Assembly (NCBI GenBank): GCA_028280915.1
Contig: JANQKX010000532.1
Span: forward strand, 1 to 5,804
DNA: 5,804 nt
Direction of reading: 5' to 3'
DNA from: Kiloniellaceae bacterium
GTDB taxonomy: Bacteria; Pseudomonadota; Alphaproteobacteria; Kiloniellales; Kiloniellaceae
Part shown: piece by piece, positions 5,079 to 5,804 of the stretch
How positions within the stretch are numbered: the stretch's first letter is position 1
Layout: every line of letters begins with the position of its first letter
Program-made: the position numbers and the translations under genes
The notes under the pieces: model-generated
Seen by the model: the letters and a program-made list of their open reading frames with translations, nothing else
What the model was told of the DNA's origin: nothing
Database searches by the model: none

Positions 5079-5804
5079 AAGAAACGCTCCCGCGCGGCGG
5101 CGATCGCTTCGCGGACCCGCTCGGGCGCGGTGCCGCCGAAACTGCGCCGGCTGGCCACGGCGTTTTCCACGCTCAGCACGTCATAGATGCTTTCGCTGAT
5201 GCGCGGCTCCACCTTTTGCATGTCGGTCAACTCCAAGTCGGCCAGGTCCAAGCCCTTTTCCTCCGCCATGCGCACCAAGGTGCCGGTCACGTGGTGGGCG
5301 TCGCGGAACGGCAAGCCCAAAACCCGCACCAGCCAGTCGGCCAGGTCGGTGGCGGTCAAAAAGCCATGGGCAGTGGCGGCCTTTAGAGCGTCCTCGTTGG
5401 CGGTCAGATCCCGGACCATGCCGTCGGTGGCGGCGACGATCAGCTCCAGGGTATCGGCGGCGTCGAACAGGGCTTCCTTGTCCTCTTGCATGTCCTTGCA
5501 AAAGGCCAGGGGCAAACCCTTCATCACCACCAGCAGGCTCACCAAAGCACCGATCACCCGACCCGCCTTGGCCCGCACCAGCTCGGCCCCGTCGGGGTTT
5601 TTCTTCTGCGGCATGATGGAGCTGCCGGTGGTAAAGGCATCGGTCAAGGAAATGAAGCCGAAGCCCTGGGCGCACCAGATGACGATCTCCTCGGACATGC
5701 GCGAGAGGTGCATGGCCAGGATGCTACCGGCGGCCATGTATTCCAGGGCAAAGTCCCGATCGGAGACGGAGTCGATGGAATTGGCCGTGGGCCGGTCAAA
5801 GCCG
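5075..5804 (-). CDS. argH: Argininosuccinate lyase, C-terminal half (5' end outside the window)
   Basis: The frame is open to the window edge, giving 242 residues of an enzyme normally about 460 long. The methionine at 5735-5737 is internal, preceded by the conserved stretch GFDRPTANSIDSVSDRDFALEY. The fumarase/aspartase superfamily signature GSSIMPQKKNPD is present and contains the catalytic serine loop; the C-terminal helical domain follows and the protein ends RERFL. The enzyme splits argininosuccinate into arginine and fumarate in the cytoplasm, the last step of arginine synthesis, and works as a homotetramer with active sites shared between subunits. Its TGA overlaps the lptM start by 4 bases (ATGA), indicating co-transcription and translational coupling. 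No frameshift or missing key residue is seen in the visible part. The promoter lies outside the window. Confidence 0.96.
   Translation of the reverse strand, partial: GFDRPTANSIDSVSDRDFALEYMAAGSILAMHLSRMSEEIVIWCAQGFGFISLTDAFTTGSSIMPQKKNPDGAELVRAKAGRVIGALVSLLVVMKGLPLAFCKDMQEDKEALFDAADTLELIVAATDGMVRDLTANEDALKAATAHGFLTATDLADWLVRVLGLPFRDAHHVTGTLVRMAEEKGLDLADLELTDMQKVEPRISESIYDVLSVENAVASRRSFGGTAPERVREAIAAARERFL

Noticed and set aside
1..5804. A previously undescribed defence, mobile or biosynthetic system
   Set aside because: All large frames are explained by core genes in a conserved alphaproteobacterial order; no transposase, integrase, repeat array, toxin pair or compositional island was seen apart from the AT-rich promoter region.

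Overview
The window looks like the chromosome of an alphaproteobacterium, probably from the Rhodospirillales (Magnetospirillum-like). The evidence is GC-rich coding sequence with one AT-rich intergenic island, a CpdR-type single-domain response regulator, a TIGR02302/DUF4175 membrane protein (a family largely found in alphaproteobacteria), and the gene order argH - lptM - lysA - DUF4175. The assignment rests on recalled family traits; no database search was run.

Left part, plus strand. Bases 1-190 hold the last 62 codons of a gene that begins outside the window, probably a DUF3426/zinc-ribbon (MJ0042-type) protein. A 309-base gap follows. Its first 150 bases are AT-rich and contain a perfect TTAA-N7-TTAA element, the consensus for the cell-cycle regulator CtrA, plus three GANTC (CcrM-type) sites. 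The rest of the gap is a GC-rich leader. A CpdR-like receiver protein follows at 500-880. In Caulobacter CpdR controls ClpXP-dependent destruction of CtrA, so a CtrA site here would suggest a feedback loop. This is the most interesting observation in the window.

Right part, minus strand, read from 5804 down to 920. The C-terminal half of argH (argininosuccinate lyase) overlaps lptM (a small outer-membrane lipoprotein) by 4 bases. The lptM stop lies 3 bases from the start of lysA (diaminopimelate decarboxylase). After a 169-base gap containing a 12-bp stem-loop comes a large DUF4175 protein with three predicted membrane segments and a long, probably periplasmic, Q/E-rich helical region. It converges on cpdR with a gap of only 39 bases. 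The tight spacing makes argH-lptM-lysA one transcription unit, possibly extending into the DUF4175 gene. It joins the last step of arginine synthesis, the last step of lysine synthesis and two envelope proteins.

I see no mobile element, CRISPR array, tRNA, rRNA or defence or toxin system. The window is mostly ordinary core chromosome. The points worth a second look are the cpdR upstream region, the lysA-DUF4175 hairpin and the uncharacterised DUF4175 protein.
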